Shown here piece by piece: positions 1 through 11,972 of a DNA stretch of 64,000 nt. Positions within the stretch are counted from its first letter, which is position 1; each line of letters begins with the position of its first letter. Below the pieces are notes generated by a model. The model saw only the letters and a list, made by a program, of their open reading frames with translations, searched no databases and was not told the DNA's origin. The stretch is from Acanthaster planci (taxonomy: Eukaryota; Echinodermata; Asteroidea; Valvatida; Acanthasteridae), in the NCBI RefSeq assembly GCF_001949145.1, contig NW_019091433.1, positions 210,400 to 274,399 on the forward strand. The letters are read 5' to 3'. A program made the translations under genes and the position numbers.

Positions 1-1379
1 TGTAAAACCATAGGAGGGTTAGCTTTCATCAAACTTTACCTACAGTGTTCTATACATCCCCTGTTTTCTCTTTCCTTTTGTATTCCGGTGTTTGAGCAAA
101 TATTGTACTTTTGTGAATCCATTTCTAAACAGCCTTGACATTTAAAGATGGAGAAAAGAAATGCACATCTCATTTATATTCTTCTTTTGCAATTACATTC
201 ACTGGTAATGTCTTAACAGCTCATAGACTGAACGTAGTCGCTGAGATATAAGACGAACACAACAAACACATCAGCGGGCACAGTGTGAGATCATCTGACC
301 GCCCTTGCGTTCATGATCTGATATGCACCCGAGATTGTCTGACACGCTACAAGAACAAATGGAACATAAACAGTGCATATCAAGAGTCACAGTAACACTG
401 ATCATTCCCTAATGTTTCGATAAAATAGTTTAGTGACACTAAGTGCGTGCAGTTACAACTCTTTCCAGCATAACTTTACTCCTTCACTGCGTTGAAAGAA
501 TGAAATAAATTAGTTGCCTGGCCGCGTGACTCTGTACCTACCCGGTACAGCATAGGCTTACCTTTACAGCATAGGCTTGGTTGCCTACAGACCATCAGCA
601 TGATCATGTACATTTATATTGTAACATTTTCCTTGGCAAATTGCCTGAATTGGACTACCTGTACATGTATAAAGTTCAGCTGGGCAGACAAATTGTTGAC
701 ATTACAGCCTTTGGTTACAACTAAAACGAAACATACTAGAGTTTACATTGGGGCAAAGTGACTTAAAGCTGAAGGGGGAATTCGTTAATCACAGTCAACA
801 TGCATTGTAGCTTAAAGAACACTGCTACATGTATAACAAAACAATGTTCTGAAGAGCAAATTCTGAAAATCCCATTTTCTCCTTTTATAAAGTCCTAAAG
901 GTAAATCACAGTTCAATCCCCAGGTTGGATAGGTAGATTGCACATTTTTCCCCAACCCAGTTGTAATATTATCCCAGTCCTTCCATGTTTAAAATGAAAT
1001 CCTAAATTAAAGTACTGAACACAGGTATTTTTCTTTGTGTGATCTGATCTGAGTTTTAGACACTGGTCTGAATTACACGTACACCCTGTGAATACAAAGT
1101 CACAGTGACAGTACATACCACAAGCACGGAACTAGATAAAGATTTGCAACGGTAAAATTTAGAAGTCCTTACAAACATTCACTGAACATGTTCAGTTAAC
1201 CTGCTTGCAAAGATGCAAAATAAAGTTGCTACCGGTTCTTGGTCCAGTCTTCACTGTCTTATTCTGGTGGAATGGCATCACGCACTGCCTCTTCCTCGAC
1301 TGTCTGCATCTGGATACTACATTTAGGCTTTCATCAGAAAAAGCTCAAAGGAAAAGTCCTTGTCGTTGAAACACCCCAG
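1..1379. other. Upstream flank / NEK2 intron, no gene seen
   Basis: AT-rich sequence without a convincing exon. NEK2 must have an upstream exon coding the glycine-rich loop (about 35 residues). I looked on the plus strand for an exon resembling the conserved G-x-G-S-Y-G loop and saw none, so that exon probably lies left of the window. The 5' part of this stretch is therefore likely NEK2 intron 1. The open frame that continues leftward from the first recognisable NEK2 exon (to 1239) has no kinase similarity before position 1380 and is intron read-through. Confidence 0.5.
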
Positions 1380-4300
1380 ATCCTGGCCTGGAAGGAGATC
1401 AACTATGGCAGCATGTCAGAGACGGAGAAGCAGATGTTGGTGTCGGAGGTCAACCTGCTAAGGGGGCTGCGTCATGAGTTCATTGTGCGTTATTATGACC
1501 GCATCGTGGACCGAAATACAACCACCATCTACATCATCATGGAGTACTGCGAGGGGGGTGATTTGGGGAGCCTCATCACTCGCTGCAAAAGAGAGAGGTG
1601 AGTTATTCAAGAAGTCTTCTTCCCGGGCTCAATGTGATGGGTAACAGTGTTCTTGTTAAGCAGTCACCAGTCTTACAGTCAAAGCAGTTTGAAGCACTTA
1701 ACGGCAATGTACTGAAGGCTTTGTCATATGTTTACATGTACATGTATGTATACTGTGGCTCTTACATGTGTAGCTGAAATTGCTTTTACTTCTGAAATGA
1801 AACAGCAAAGCATTTCAGCTGTAGAGGCTTGTTTATAAAACTGCTCCTCTCTAATTTTACAAATTAACAACATAAGTGAGATTGTCTAACACCATCGGTG
1901 CTTGAAGAAACTTCTGTTGACTAAAATTAGCCTCTGTGTATAGACAGCACAGTGCACCCTCAAAGTGGCTCAAAATTTCTTGGGTTTTTAAACACAAGCT
2001 CCATGTCACATTTTCTTGGAAGTGAACAGTCATTTTGGAATGTGTTGGGAACTTAACCATGCAGTCTTATTAGTAGTGTGTGGTCGTTCGTGTCAGGATT
2101 TACCCACACTGTTCCCTCACCAGAAAATACCTGGAGGAAGACTTTGCCTGGAAAGTTCTCCGTCAGATCACTCTTGCCCTGAATGAGTGTCAACAGCGGG
2201 TCAAAGGTCGTGCTGTTCTCCACCGTGACCTTAAACCTGCTAACGTGTTCCTGGATGCTGCACATAACGTCAAGCTAGGGGACTTTGGTCTCGCCAGAGT
2301 GCTCCATCATGACACAAGTTTTGCCAAGACGTTTGTAGGGACTCCATACTATATGTCTCCGGTAAGCAGGAAATCCATCAGCACGGTACACTGTATTTCA
2401 CAGAATATTTAGATGTCTAAATAGCCCAGAATCAGTAAAAAAAATTCTGTAAATCACATGAGATCTTTGCTAAAATCTTCTTTCCTCAGCAAATAATTCT
2501 GTGAATTTTGCAAACTCACCTATGGTATTGTGTTGCATGGTCCTCGTGTCATGATACATGTACTATATCATGTTGGTCAACATTATCTATGCAAAATGTG
2601 CACATGGGTTTTATGACTTGATACTTTGCAAAGATTAAGTACCTGCAGGACACAGATTTCATAAAAGTAAGTTGGGTTTTCAATCTACACGCGAATTGCT
2701 TTTCACCCTTAAAAGTTCATGGAAGCAAAACCTGAGTGTTTCATTAGCACACTTTAAATGTAAAATGCAAAATGTGAAATGTCAACTATGATCTTCTGTT
2801 GTTGCAGGAGCTCATGGACCACTGCTCATACAATGAGAAGTCAGATATGTGGTCACTGGGTTGTCTCATATATGAACTGTGCTCATTGAGGTGAGTCCTT
2901 GGGTTTGGAACATGTTGCGGTGAATATCGCAATCACCATATTGCATTTGTGTCAAAACAAAGTTACTAGTTTACCACCAATTTTACTTCAAGGCAAATGT
3001 GGACATTTTTGCCGAGAATTTGGTATACATGTACATACATGTGTTCTTTCCTGTGGGCTTGATCATTTAAATATTTACCTGTCACAGCCCGCCATTCACA
3101 GCCATCAACCAACAACATCTGGCAGTCAAGATAAAGGAAGGAAAGTTCCGTCCCTTACCTTCACAATATTCACCAGAACTCCAGGACCTCATCTCAAGAA
3201 TGCTGAAAGTTGACGTAAGTTCAGAGTGGCATAAAAATCATCACTGGATTATATGAAAACGGATTTGTAAACTGAAGAACATAATATACAAGTAGGATAA
3301 CAACTGTAGCGTCAGTGATGAGAGGTGATGTGAACTTAACCCTATGGAGCTGGGTTAGTTTGGCCTATCTCACAGCCAGGGGAGGGGGGCTTTGGGACTC
3401 CGCCCCCTAAGATCTCTGCTTTGCCACGCTCGTTTTTTTTTTTTTTACTTGGCAAGTGAGTACAGACATTCCACATCATTACAAACTTGAAGTTTGAACT
3501 CAATCAGACATACAGTTTTGCTGTTATGGCCATTTGGCGTTCATGGCTACATGCGTGTCAGTGCGCATGCATTAAACCCATTTTCGAAGATTGACCACTA
3601 CAAGCGTGTGACTAATACAAGTCTGCTGAAAAACCACCTCGTCCCGTGGTCTTTTACGCATATGCATACGGGTCACGCACGTTATAAAAATGGGAACGAA
3701 GTCGACAACGTTCATACACCTCGGAACGCTGGCGCGCTGTGGTTGAACAAGTCATGAAGTTCAGTTCGGTTGCATAGTGTAGTTCAGGCTAGTCAAAGGA
3801 TCTGTTTTTTTGGTTGTTTTTTTTTAATCAAAAATGAATTTCGATTTTCAATTATTTTCCTTGACCCACCCACCATTTTGAAAAAAACCAAAATTTACAA
3901 ACATTTAAAATTTTGAATGGTCCCAAAGCCAAGTCCATAATGGGACAAAATGGGGCACAAAAAGTCCTAGAAAGTCCCGATTGAAAATACCTGGAGCACC
4001 TGTGAGGTGTATGAAGCCTGATTGAGCACCACAGTGGAAAAAGTATACATTTTTGGCTGAGCAGTCTCTGGAAAATGTGCGCTGCGGGAGAACGGTATGT
4101 TAGATATTTGCATAAGTGGTGTCAAAAATACTGCAAAGAGTTACTCTAAAAACTCCTGGAAGCTCAACTCCTCAAAAAATTGCACTGCTGCGATATCGGA
4201 AAATGTCAAAGGGGTAGATTCTGCCCTCCCCCTAACTCTTTTGGTTTACTTTTTTGTGTAAAGTAAAGAAAATATATGAAAACAGGTATGAAAAGTAGCT

Positions 4301-6989
4301 CAAATAGTTTTCAACTGAATTATGGATTGACTGCAATCATTGCAAAGCAACAGTCGCTCCATTACTGACTTTTTTCGGTGGTCATCATTTGTTTAAGGCT
4401 GTGGCGAGACCTTCCATTGAGGACATCCTGAAACTTCCCAAAATTCTTCAACTGTCCAACCAAAAGAAAGATCGCCGATCGAGCCAGCCAGAAGATGCCA
4501 CGGCCAGTGGATTCCAGGAGAGATTGGACAACGTAGCAAGACGGGAGGAGACACTGAAAAGAAAAGAGGAGGCCATGCAGAGAAGAGAGGATGGTATCAG
4601 ACTCCGAGAACGACAGCTGGAGGAGCGCACCAGGTTGCTGGAAACCAAGGAGAAATGCATGGCTACCAGGGAAAAGCTGGCAGAGGAAAAACTGCAAAGG
4701 TTGGCACAATACCATCACACTTGGAGCCGTTATAGACGGCATGTTCACTGCTACAAATCCTTGCTAGAAATAGCAAACGGTTCTCGACACTAAAGCGGAC
4801 CCTACTCTGCAAATCCTGAAGGCTTGTCTTTTCCCACTTTTTCCAAACCTTAGAGCCGAGACATTGCTGAGCCAGTACCAAGCCACCAGATTACAGCTCA
4901 ACGAAAGAGTCAAGGAGCTGCAGACAGAAAAAGGTAAATGTTCCGAGATTCGTCAGTTGACTGTTCCCGACTATTCTAGCCTGGCGCACAGTGAGTTCAT
5001 GAAGTGGAGGAAACCACTCCCCCCTGTGTGCCATAAACCACCCCTGGCATCTTAACTCCATACAATTAACCACTAAGCTTGTCAGTATGTGAAATTATAC
5101 CTTGCTGGTGCTGGACACAGCAGGGCCGTTTCCACAGGAAAGTTGAAGTGGATTCGGGGGGCCAGACTGGTCAGATTATGTGTTTCAGAATGTTTCTTGC
5201 ATTGTGAATGAAATGATGTTGCAGATCTTATGTTGAACCATTCCATATAATGAAAATTATGAGAAGTGATAAGATAGCTGTACTTATTTTTGATAAATCA
5301 CGGCAAAGTGATGAATACTGAACTATTTATTTGAAAAGGTATATTTTGTTTAGTGTTGTATTTATTGTTGGTGTTACGTGTACTTCGACACTGTCAGATA
5401 TTTTTTGTATGAGAATGAAATTGATATTTTTTCCATAAAAATTACGACGTGTATTGATATCAGTTTAGAATTAAGTAAACATGCATTTTTTACATCTAAG
5501 TAATTATGGTAAAAAGGAACATGTATGTTAAATGATCAGTTGTCTTGAAAACATTCTACACTTTTGCAAATTCAAAGCATGCATATTTGTAATGTAATGT
5601 TGCAGGTTAACCAACTTGTTACCATCTTTAAGATTTGAATCTTAAATAAATGTTTGTGCAATACACAGTACTTTCTTCTGTACTTCATTTCACTGGTCCA
5701 TTAGTGATTAGTGACAGTAAATGTATCCCACAGATTTATCCAAATACATGTACATGTACAATGTAGTTACAACAGAAATGCCCAGAATTTTAAGGGATTT
5801 GCGAGTTGAAATTACAGAGCTATTGCAAGAAGCAAATTTCTGTTTCATTACAAAAATGCCACTTACTGAGGATTGGTCTGGCTACTACAAATTTATTTTT
5901 ACTTCAAAGTTGCATCATAAAATCAAAGCTGTCACTGTCTGATTAATTCCAAATGTCCTGCACTTGGAACTTTCTGCTCACAGCAACTGGACATTTGCCA
6001 ACTGGCTGCATTTCCCTCAAATTGGGCTTTCAATAAGCTTTGTTCAGAATACCCTGTGTTAGATGTTAGAGCTTGTACAGTGAGTCCCACCCACAACATG
6101 TGTACAACCAAGGCCATTCAATCTTTCCAAGGCCATTAGTGAGAAAGAGGTTGGGGATACACATCTTGTAGACACCCTTGTAATTTGCTGCAGAAATGAA
6201 AAATAAGAGAAGCAAAGAAATTAACTGCTTCAACTTGCCAGTTGAGTTCGTTTCAGAAGCACCTCAACCTCCAGAAAGTGGAAATACTCATTGTTCGGGG
6301 ATATGTGCAGAACTTTGGAAGTTTTGTCCTTCCATTTAGCCCCTAGTTCCGTGGGCCATGGTTTTCCATTTCAAAAACTAGTTTGGATTTTAGATGTAGT
6401 CAACTTGGTATGTAATTCAGCTGGTTACAGCTACCCCACGAGAGTTGACAGTACTTGTAGGTGAAAACGTCAGCCTTTAAAAGTGCTGCACTGACATATT
6501 TTTCTTTCTTCACATATTTTTTGTATTTTATGTTTGTTGAAAATCGTCCCTCTAAACCATTCTGCAGAACTTTAATACACCCAGATTAATGCATGTATTT
6601 TCAAGGGACCAGCATGTCTGCTGCCATATGACCTTACAAAGTGATTCTTTCTACCAATCTGAAGAGACTATTTTAAAAGTGCTCAGAAAACTAACGAACT
6701 TTTACTGTTCCGTCACAACATCGTTCCAGACTGTCAGGAGGACGTTCATCCAGCATACATCGGCACTACGCCAAAACGAGTCCACTTTGCCCCCTTGGCA
6801 CCTGGAAAGGAGAATGAACCACCAAGAAAGCCAACCGATCCTAGCCTGGTATCAGAGAAACACCCAGAAGGCAAAGCGGCACAGCTGAAGGAGAGACTGT
6901 ACAAGGCTAAGCTAAGGAGCCTTGCCCTGCAGAAAGAGGAACAGACAGCAAAGTATAAGAGCAAACTCCTGATGAACATGATGCGTTGA
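1380..6989 (+). CDS. NEK2: NEK2 serine/threonine kinase, 5'-partial, 7 exons
   Basis: NIMA-related kinase 2, which acts at the centrosome in centrosome separation and mitotic progression. Exons read by splice sites and frame: 1380-1597, 2124-2361, 2808-2890, 3088-3214, 4398-4699, 4854-4933, 6730-6989; phases join without a stop, giving 435 residues. Seen: WKEINYGSM with the ATP-site lysine; HRDLKPAN catalytic loop; DFGLAR; TPYYMSP of the activation segment; then a long charged coiled coil (exons 6-7) matching the leucine-zipper region. The last exon carries KRVHF, which corresponds to the protein phosphatase 1 docking motif of vertebrate NEK2, then a KEN box (PGKENEPP), and ends in Met-Arg before TGA. 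The glycine-loop exon is missing, so full length should be about 470 aa (human 445). Intron 6 of the visible set is only 154 bp and is open in frame for 31 codons. Identification is firm; exon ends are inferred from consensus. Confidence 0.95.
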
Positions 6990-8006
6990 TCCACGCTGCA
7001 GCTTGTTGACCTGTCACCGTGGTGTCTAGTGGACATTCTGTTGAAGTCTGTGCTTGCAGTGCTCCCATCATAGTGACTTGAATCTCTGGCATAGTAGTGT
7101 TGGGTTATACAAGGGGGTTAGTTGGACAGTTAGATGTTAAAGAGGAATGAATTATTAACAAGGTGTACTTAGATGCCTTCTTAATGCTGCAGAAATGAAT
7201 GAGAGAGTTACAAAGGAGAATGCTGAAGCGGGTCCATCTGTGAATGAATTCATCTGCAGTGAAAACCTCTTTTCTAAATGGAAAAGCTTCAGAATAAGAC
7301 CGCTATCCTTCAGAAACAGTTCTAAGGCTTGTGAACACCTTCCATTCAAACATGGTTCACATTTTCATCATTACCTGTCTCCAACACACCGCCATCTTTG
7401 CCTAGTCTTTCAAAATGTAATGTACAGTGTCTCTTCTCCAGTTGCAGTGCTCCTCGGGTACATTTAGAGGAATTCACTACATAGACAATAGTTTTTAAAC
7501 TGCAAAATAAAAATTTCTGAATACAAAAAGTGAGAAACGCATGAAATTTGAGTTGATATTTGTAATGCTGCAGTTAATCAAAAAATCTTTGAGTTGCCGG
7601 TACTTTACATCCTCCATGATTCTCCAAAACACTGGGGCACTCAGCCATGCAACACAGTTTCATGCACTGTACAGTAATATAATACGACACAAATTTCTGT
7701 GTGTTACCAATCACTGGTCTGATTGTTTTTATCCATTTTAAGTGAGGACAATTCATGTTTAAACACAGAAGTGTTCAACTTAACTGCCAATGCATTTTAT
7801 TACATGTAAATACACATCAACCCAAAGGAAAATTACAATAATTTGTAAATACATGCAGATGAATGACAACTTGGTGTACGCGACTACTTCTTTTTTTGTG
7901 AAAAAGTAACAGTATTTGTCTTAATAATTTGATCACACATCAAAAGTATGCTGTATCCAAGGCAGCCCCACACTTCCAAACTTGTCTGGACTCCTTTTTG
8001 AGGCAC
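6990..8006. other. NEK2 3' UTR and spacer, no gene
   Basis: AT-rich sequence following the NEK2 stop. It probably contains the 3' untranslated region as far as about 7530 and then plain spacer. I see no exon, RNA gene or repeat array in it. Confidence 0.5.
7506..7511 (+). promoter_or_regulatory. Candidate NEK2 poly(A) signal AATAAA
   Basis: AATAAA about 0.5 kb downstream of the NEK2 stop codon. It is the first good plus-strand signal I noticed there. The choice is inference; transcript ends are not visible in genomic sequence. Confidence 0.3.
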
Positions 8007-8229
8007 AGCTGGGTCATTCCATGAGGTTGGGGGGCACAGTTTGTGACGGTGTCCTTGTTACATGGGTAACTTTTACCACCCGTCATGACCTGTTGAGTAG
8101 GTCATTTACTCTCTAAAAATAACACACACCTCTGTACTATCCCTATGCAGGGAAACAGCTGTTTATTTTTACGGAACCCATGTAACAATGGACACCGTCA
8201 CAAATTGGGCCTCATGGAATGACCCAGCT
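8007..8229. mobile_element. Palindromic MITE, 223 bp, with ~55-bp inverted ends
   Basis: The two ends are imperfect reverse complements over roughly 55 bp. The left end starts AGCTGGGTCATTCCATGAGG and the right end finishes CCTCATGGAATGACCCAGCT. The match continues inward through TGTGACGGTGTCC and GTTACATGGG. The centre is unrelated and there is no coding capacity. This is the form of a miniature inverted-repeat transposable element. The superfamily is unassigned because I cannot delimit a clear target-site duplication. Confidence 0.8.
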
Positions 8230-8600
8230 ACAAAACACAGTAATGGATTAATGGTCATTAAAAAATCATTTATTTAAACTTGATGCCCTTTTAATTCATG
8301 CGCAATTGAAAACAAAATGAGCATGTTCCTTTCTTTTAAGATCGTGTAAAACACATTTTTCATGCATTTACATTTCCTGTGAAAATCCAATGAACAATGT
8401 ATCACGACTCATTTCCATCACTACATGTACATCTCTTTTTCATAAATTTAAAATCAAGGATATACTAGTAACTGTCACAATCCAATGTGGAAGGATTTTA
8501 AAGGGTTGAGGAAGACACATCCCTATCGAAACACAAGTGTTTCACATGAGACCTAATATCGCTTGCAAGTGTACATGTAGTAAGAAAGTATGTGACATTC

Positions 8601-8773
8601 CAGTTGAACCTCGTTAATAAGAGCAATGCTAATGCAACATTCTGTTTCGAAAGGAATTTGTTTCTGTCCCAGTCCTTGGTTTTATTGTTTACATTCGTGA
8701 CAATACTAGGTTTCCTGTTATAACGAGGTAATCTGCAATCTCTGAAGGACTTCTTATTAATGAGGTTCAGCTG
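8601..8773. mobile_element. pogo/Tigger-like miniature element
   Basis: Inverted ends CAGTTGAACCTCGTTAATAA (left) and TTATTAATGAGGTTCAGCTG (right) enclose 173 bp without coding potential. The CAG..GAACCTCGTTAT pattern is typical of pogo/Tigger (Tc1-mariner superfamily) termini. An internal GTTATAACGAGGT is a further partial copy of the end. The expected TA duplication is not clear on both sides, so the family call rests on end similarity only. Confidence 0.55.
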
Positions 8774-9027
8774 TATTTCATTTCTCAATCCATGGCAGAG
8801 GATTTTGGAAAATTCAGAGCAACAGTGCCAAAGTAAGTGTAGTTGGGTTTAATCCAGAATCGAGGAGAAAGAGTTACAACTACATGTACATGTACGTACT
8901 TGAGCACATATTAGTCTCACCAGCCAGAGATGCACATGTGCACAATCCTAGTAACATTTGGTAATGATCTGGGTTCAAACATTTAATCTAATGCTCCTCC
9001 AAGCTGCATGTACATGTATAGACACTT

Positions 9028-9694
9028 TCATGATACAACACCTGTATAAATCCCTGTCATCTGATTGGTTAATCAATGATCACATGGCATTGAATTATTT
9101 GTACCAACACACGCAGATTGCAAAAAATTTATAATAACTGTGAGTCAGAAACAAATAACGAACACCTCCGGATCGATTGCACTGTAGCTTCTAGCGGCAC
9201 AAGTTTCTTTATGGCAAAATGACGAGCAATCAAGCTCTGCCGTTCACAATTTTACAAATAAATGTAATTATAAGGAACCAGTCCATTCCAGAGATGGTGG
9301 TAGCCATGCAAAAGCTTGCCCCGAATCACAAGGTACAGCCACAGTGTCTTTAGTCTGGGGAGTGCAAATTGTTCTGCTTATGCGCAATTAGAAAAATAAG
9401 TGTACCAGATTTTTATTCAAATTTATTCAAATGGCCTATTGTTCTGCACTAAAATATGGCCAACTCTACCACTGATTACATGTTTAAGAACTTGTTTTTG
9501 TAAGTAACTCTGATGCTGCCAACATAAGAAAACAGATAAAATGCTGCCAAATGATTAAACAAACTTGGAATATGGTGTCAAAAAATTAACAGATTCACAA
9601 CTGGACATCTTCCAGTTTGAATCAATTTAGTTATTACAGTTGTACATGTACTCAGAAAATCAGATGAGGGTTTATACAGGTGTTGTATGAAACA
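9028..9694. mobile_element. Candidate element with ~36-bp inverted ends
   Basis: GATACAACACCTGTATAAA near 9032, followed by CCCTGTCATCTGATTGG, is matched in reverse complement near 9660-9690 (CAGATGAGGGTTTATACAGG then TGTTGTAT). The pair is about 660 bp apart. No transposase frame lies between. It could be a non-autonomous DNA element or two solo ends of a family. Confidence 0.5.
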
Positions 9695-9705
9695 AATAAC
9701 ATTTC

Positions 9706-9834
9706 GCATTCGTGCAATGGTAAGAATAATTGCATGAGGTGACAGGTAAAAGTGTCTTTTCCACTCAGCTTCGTCTCGTGGAAGAGACCGTTTCATCTGC
9801 CACCTCATGCAATTATTCTTACCATCGCATTCAC
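9706..9834. repeat. Long hairpin / foldback repeat
   Basis: ATGGTAAGAATAATTGCATG with the following GAGGTG on the left is repeated in reverse complement (CACCTCATGCAATTATTCTT, ACCAT) about 75 bp further on. Weaker pairing continues inward to the centre near 9770. A transcript would form a stem of 25 perfect bp or more. It directly adjoins the right end of the preceding inverted-repeat pair, so the two may belong to one larger element. Confidence 0.7.
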
Positions 9835-11277
9835 AACCATTCATTTTGTGTTTGTCATTCACTGGATATCTTTGCTTGTCCTGATGTAAAACAACACACA
9901 CATCAAAACAAAGTCAATGGCCAGCAGAAAGGGGCCAATTTTCTGGGGCTGCACTTTTATGACAAATAATGGCACTGTGCATGTGCACTATATTTAAGCC
10001 ACACAGGAAACTGCAATTTTCTCTTTGTTGTTTGCAATCAATTATCAATGGCACCAGTTTGGAAGCAGGAAATCACAGCCTTAGCAGGCAGCACTGCCAT
10101 AAATTGGGTGCCTGAAAATACAGGTGGGATACAGTCAGAGTTTTAGCCAGTACATGTATTTGAAAACCGAGTGTCTACATTGGTCTTGAAGTGAGACAAG
10201 GCATCCAAGCTACTGGGGTTTTATGGTTTCTGTTTTTTTTAATAGCAGGCCAGCATTCCCGTACATGTACAACCCATAGGACTGGACACCCCCCTGGCTT
10301 AAACGTTGACTATAGTCAACACCGTTATAAGCAAACAAAACCCAAACCCTGTGAGAATATCAACTGGGCATGCAGCCCCGGAATAGCAGTTTTTTGTGTG
10401 TTTCTGAAGAGACCAACTATGCTTGCTCTGAATTCAGGAGCAGTTCATAGTTAACCCACTATGTGAGACCACTTCTTGACTACACAATCCATGATCTTAA
10501 ACGTACCATCATGCACTAACAAAAATGCATCCATTACCTACACATGTGAAAGTGAATTGTGGAACACCTTATTACACAAAGAAATTCAAACTTAGATGGT
10601 GTACATGTACATCCCCAAGGCAAGAACTTCTGATCCCTGTGTTGATTCCTCCATGGTAAAAGACAGGTCATTTGGACTGGACATTGAGATGTTGTACTCC
10701 CATAATGCACACAGAAAAATGGCAGCTCCTAGTCTCCTTGGTGGCGCACTGTACTGAGAAATGCTCTTATTGTACATGAATCGCATCGACGATGATGGGC
10801 AGGTTGTGATTCTGGACCTTATGAAATTTGGGATGTACAAAGTCAAGGAGATGTGAAGTAACTCCCTGTCCAAACTGGGTAGTCGTCTAGCTTCATAGGC
10901 TCATAGCTTCTCGAGGCTGGACACATGTACATACCGTAACAGTGAGGAAGTCAGAGTTCAGCAATAAGGTATGTCACTGCACACATCTCTGTGCTTCGGA
11001 GCAGCTGTTCCATGCAAACTTTGTACATGTATGGGCTACAAATTGGCAGGTGGGACTGCACTTATGTTGACCGCTGGCTGTGTAGATCATACAACTGGTG
11101 CTCAACACCTGCACTGCGTTTAACTCCACATTCTCAGGGCTACGAACAGGATTAGATGAAACAACCAGAGATCATCATTATTTGAAGATCAGGCAATTTT
11201 TTTACTCAATAAATTTGATATCTAGTTTCCTACATTCCCTGTCCAAACAAGTTCAACTTCCATCGTACATGTACACG
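9835..11277. other. Spacer / likely NDUFB1 3' UTR, no gene
   Basis: No exon can be supported. A 93-codon minus-strand open frame at 10592-10873 has no recognisable similarity and biased, low-information composition. The right-hand part is expected to hold the NDUFB1 3' untranslated region, since that gene ends at 11278 on the minus strand. Confidence 0.4.
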
Positions 11278-11451
11278 TTAATAGGCCTTCCAAGGGTCTT
11301 CGCCAGGTTTGAGCTCACGCCTGTACAGCTCTGTCTTGTTCTTCCATCCACTCAGCCGTTCAGTCTCCCGTCGATCAAAATACATACCAATAGCCAAGGC
11401 AGATGGTAGGATAGCCACCCACCAGTACTTTTGGATCATCTGAAGCACCAT
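11278..11451 (-). CDS. NDUFB1: NDUFB1, complex I accessory subunit (MNLL), 57 aa
   Basis: Small single-pass accessory subunit of mitochondrial NADH:ubiquinone oxidoreductase, located in the inner membrane arm. A single coding exon reads MVLQMIQKYWWVAILPSALA, then IGMYFDRRETERL, and ends in RRELKPGEDPWKAY before TAA. This lines up end to end with human NDUFB1 (58 aa), including the D-R-(K/R)-x-x-E-R-L block just after the membrane segment (about residues 8-24) and the K/R-R-E-L-x-P tail. A splice acceptor (CTCATTTCAG) sits about 33 bp before the ATG, so there is probably a separate 5' untranslated exon further right. The gene is convergent with NEK2 and divergent from the 165-aa gene. It is below the usual length cut-off and easy to miss. 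Confidence 0.9.
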   Translation of the reverse strand: MVLQMIQKYWWVAILPSALAIGMYFDRRETERLSGWKNKTELYRRELKPGEDPWKAY

Positions 11452-11639
11452 GGTTGGGTAGTCTAGCAGCTATCTGCTTGGTTGCTGAAATGAGAATACA
11501 CGTGCAAAGCAATCATGATGGTGTAAAACGTCAAATTCCAGTGAAGTAAATGTACATGTACTACATGTAGCTCCCACCATGGACCATTCAATACTTCTGT
11601 TCAACTACATTTGGCAATTAACACTTGAGCTGACAAAAT

Positions 11640-11830
11640 CTGACACCCAATACCTCAGACCCAATACCCATATTCTGATACCCAAATTCTGATACCTACA
11701 GAAATACCAGATACCAAATACCCAAATACTCTGATACCCAAATTCTGATATCTTCATTAATACCTTATAAATACATGTACCAAATGCCTGAATATTGTGA
11801 TACCCATTAACTCCTATACCTATTTAATAC
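11640..11830. repeat. Degenerate repeat of (C)TGATACCCAAAT
   Basis: Roughly ten diverged copies of a 10-17 bp phrase (TGATACCCAAATTC, CAATACCC, CCAGATACCAAATACCC). It looks like an old minisatellite next to the SINE-like tail that follows. Confidence 0.6.
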
Positions 11831-11884
11831 CAGGTTTGTCATGTCATTTTTACTGCCTATTTAATAATAATATATATCTGTAGT

Positions 11885-11972
11885 TACTTTTCTGTGTATC
11901 TATAATCTAGCGCCTTTCCTTAGGTGGATACGTGCGCTTTACAAATCTCCATTATTATTATTATTATTAGTT
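11885..11972 (+). mobile_element. SINE/LINE-like 3' tail ending in (ATT)n
   Basis: TCTAGCGCCTTTCC, then GTGCGCTTTACAAAT and a short ATTATTATTATT run. The AGCGC...GCGCTTTACAA arrangement before an ATT microsatellite is a common 3' end of SINEs mobilised by L2/CR1-type LINEs in marine animals. Only the tail is recognisable, and the tail orientation is plus. Confidence 0.5.

Noticed and set aside
1239-1379. In-frame extension of the first NEK2 exon to an ATG at 1239
   Set aside because: The segment has no kinase glycine loop, and a good acceptor (ACACCCCAG) lies exactly where similarity begins at 1380, so it is intron read-through.
4700-4790. Continuation of NEK2 exon 6 to a stop near 4793
   Set aside because: Splicing 4699 to 4854 restores the RAETLL block that matches human NEK2 RAENLL, so the extension is not the main product; it is listed only as a possible retained-intron form.
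10592-10873. Minus-strand 93-codon frame left of NDUFB1
   Set aside because: No family resemblance, no splice-site logic, and NDUFB1 already ends at 11278; more likely untranslated or spacer sequence.
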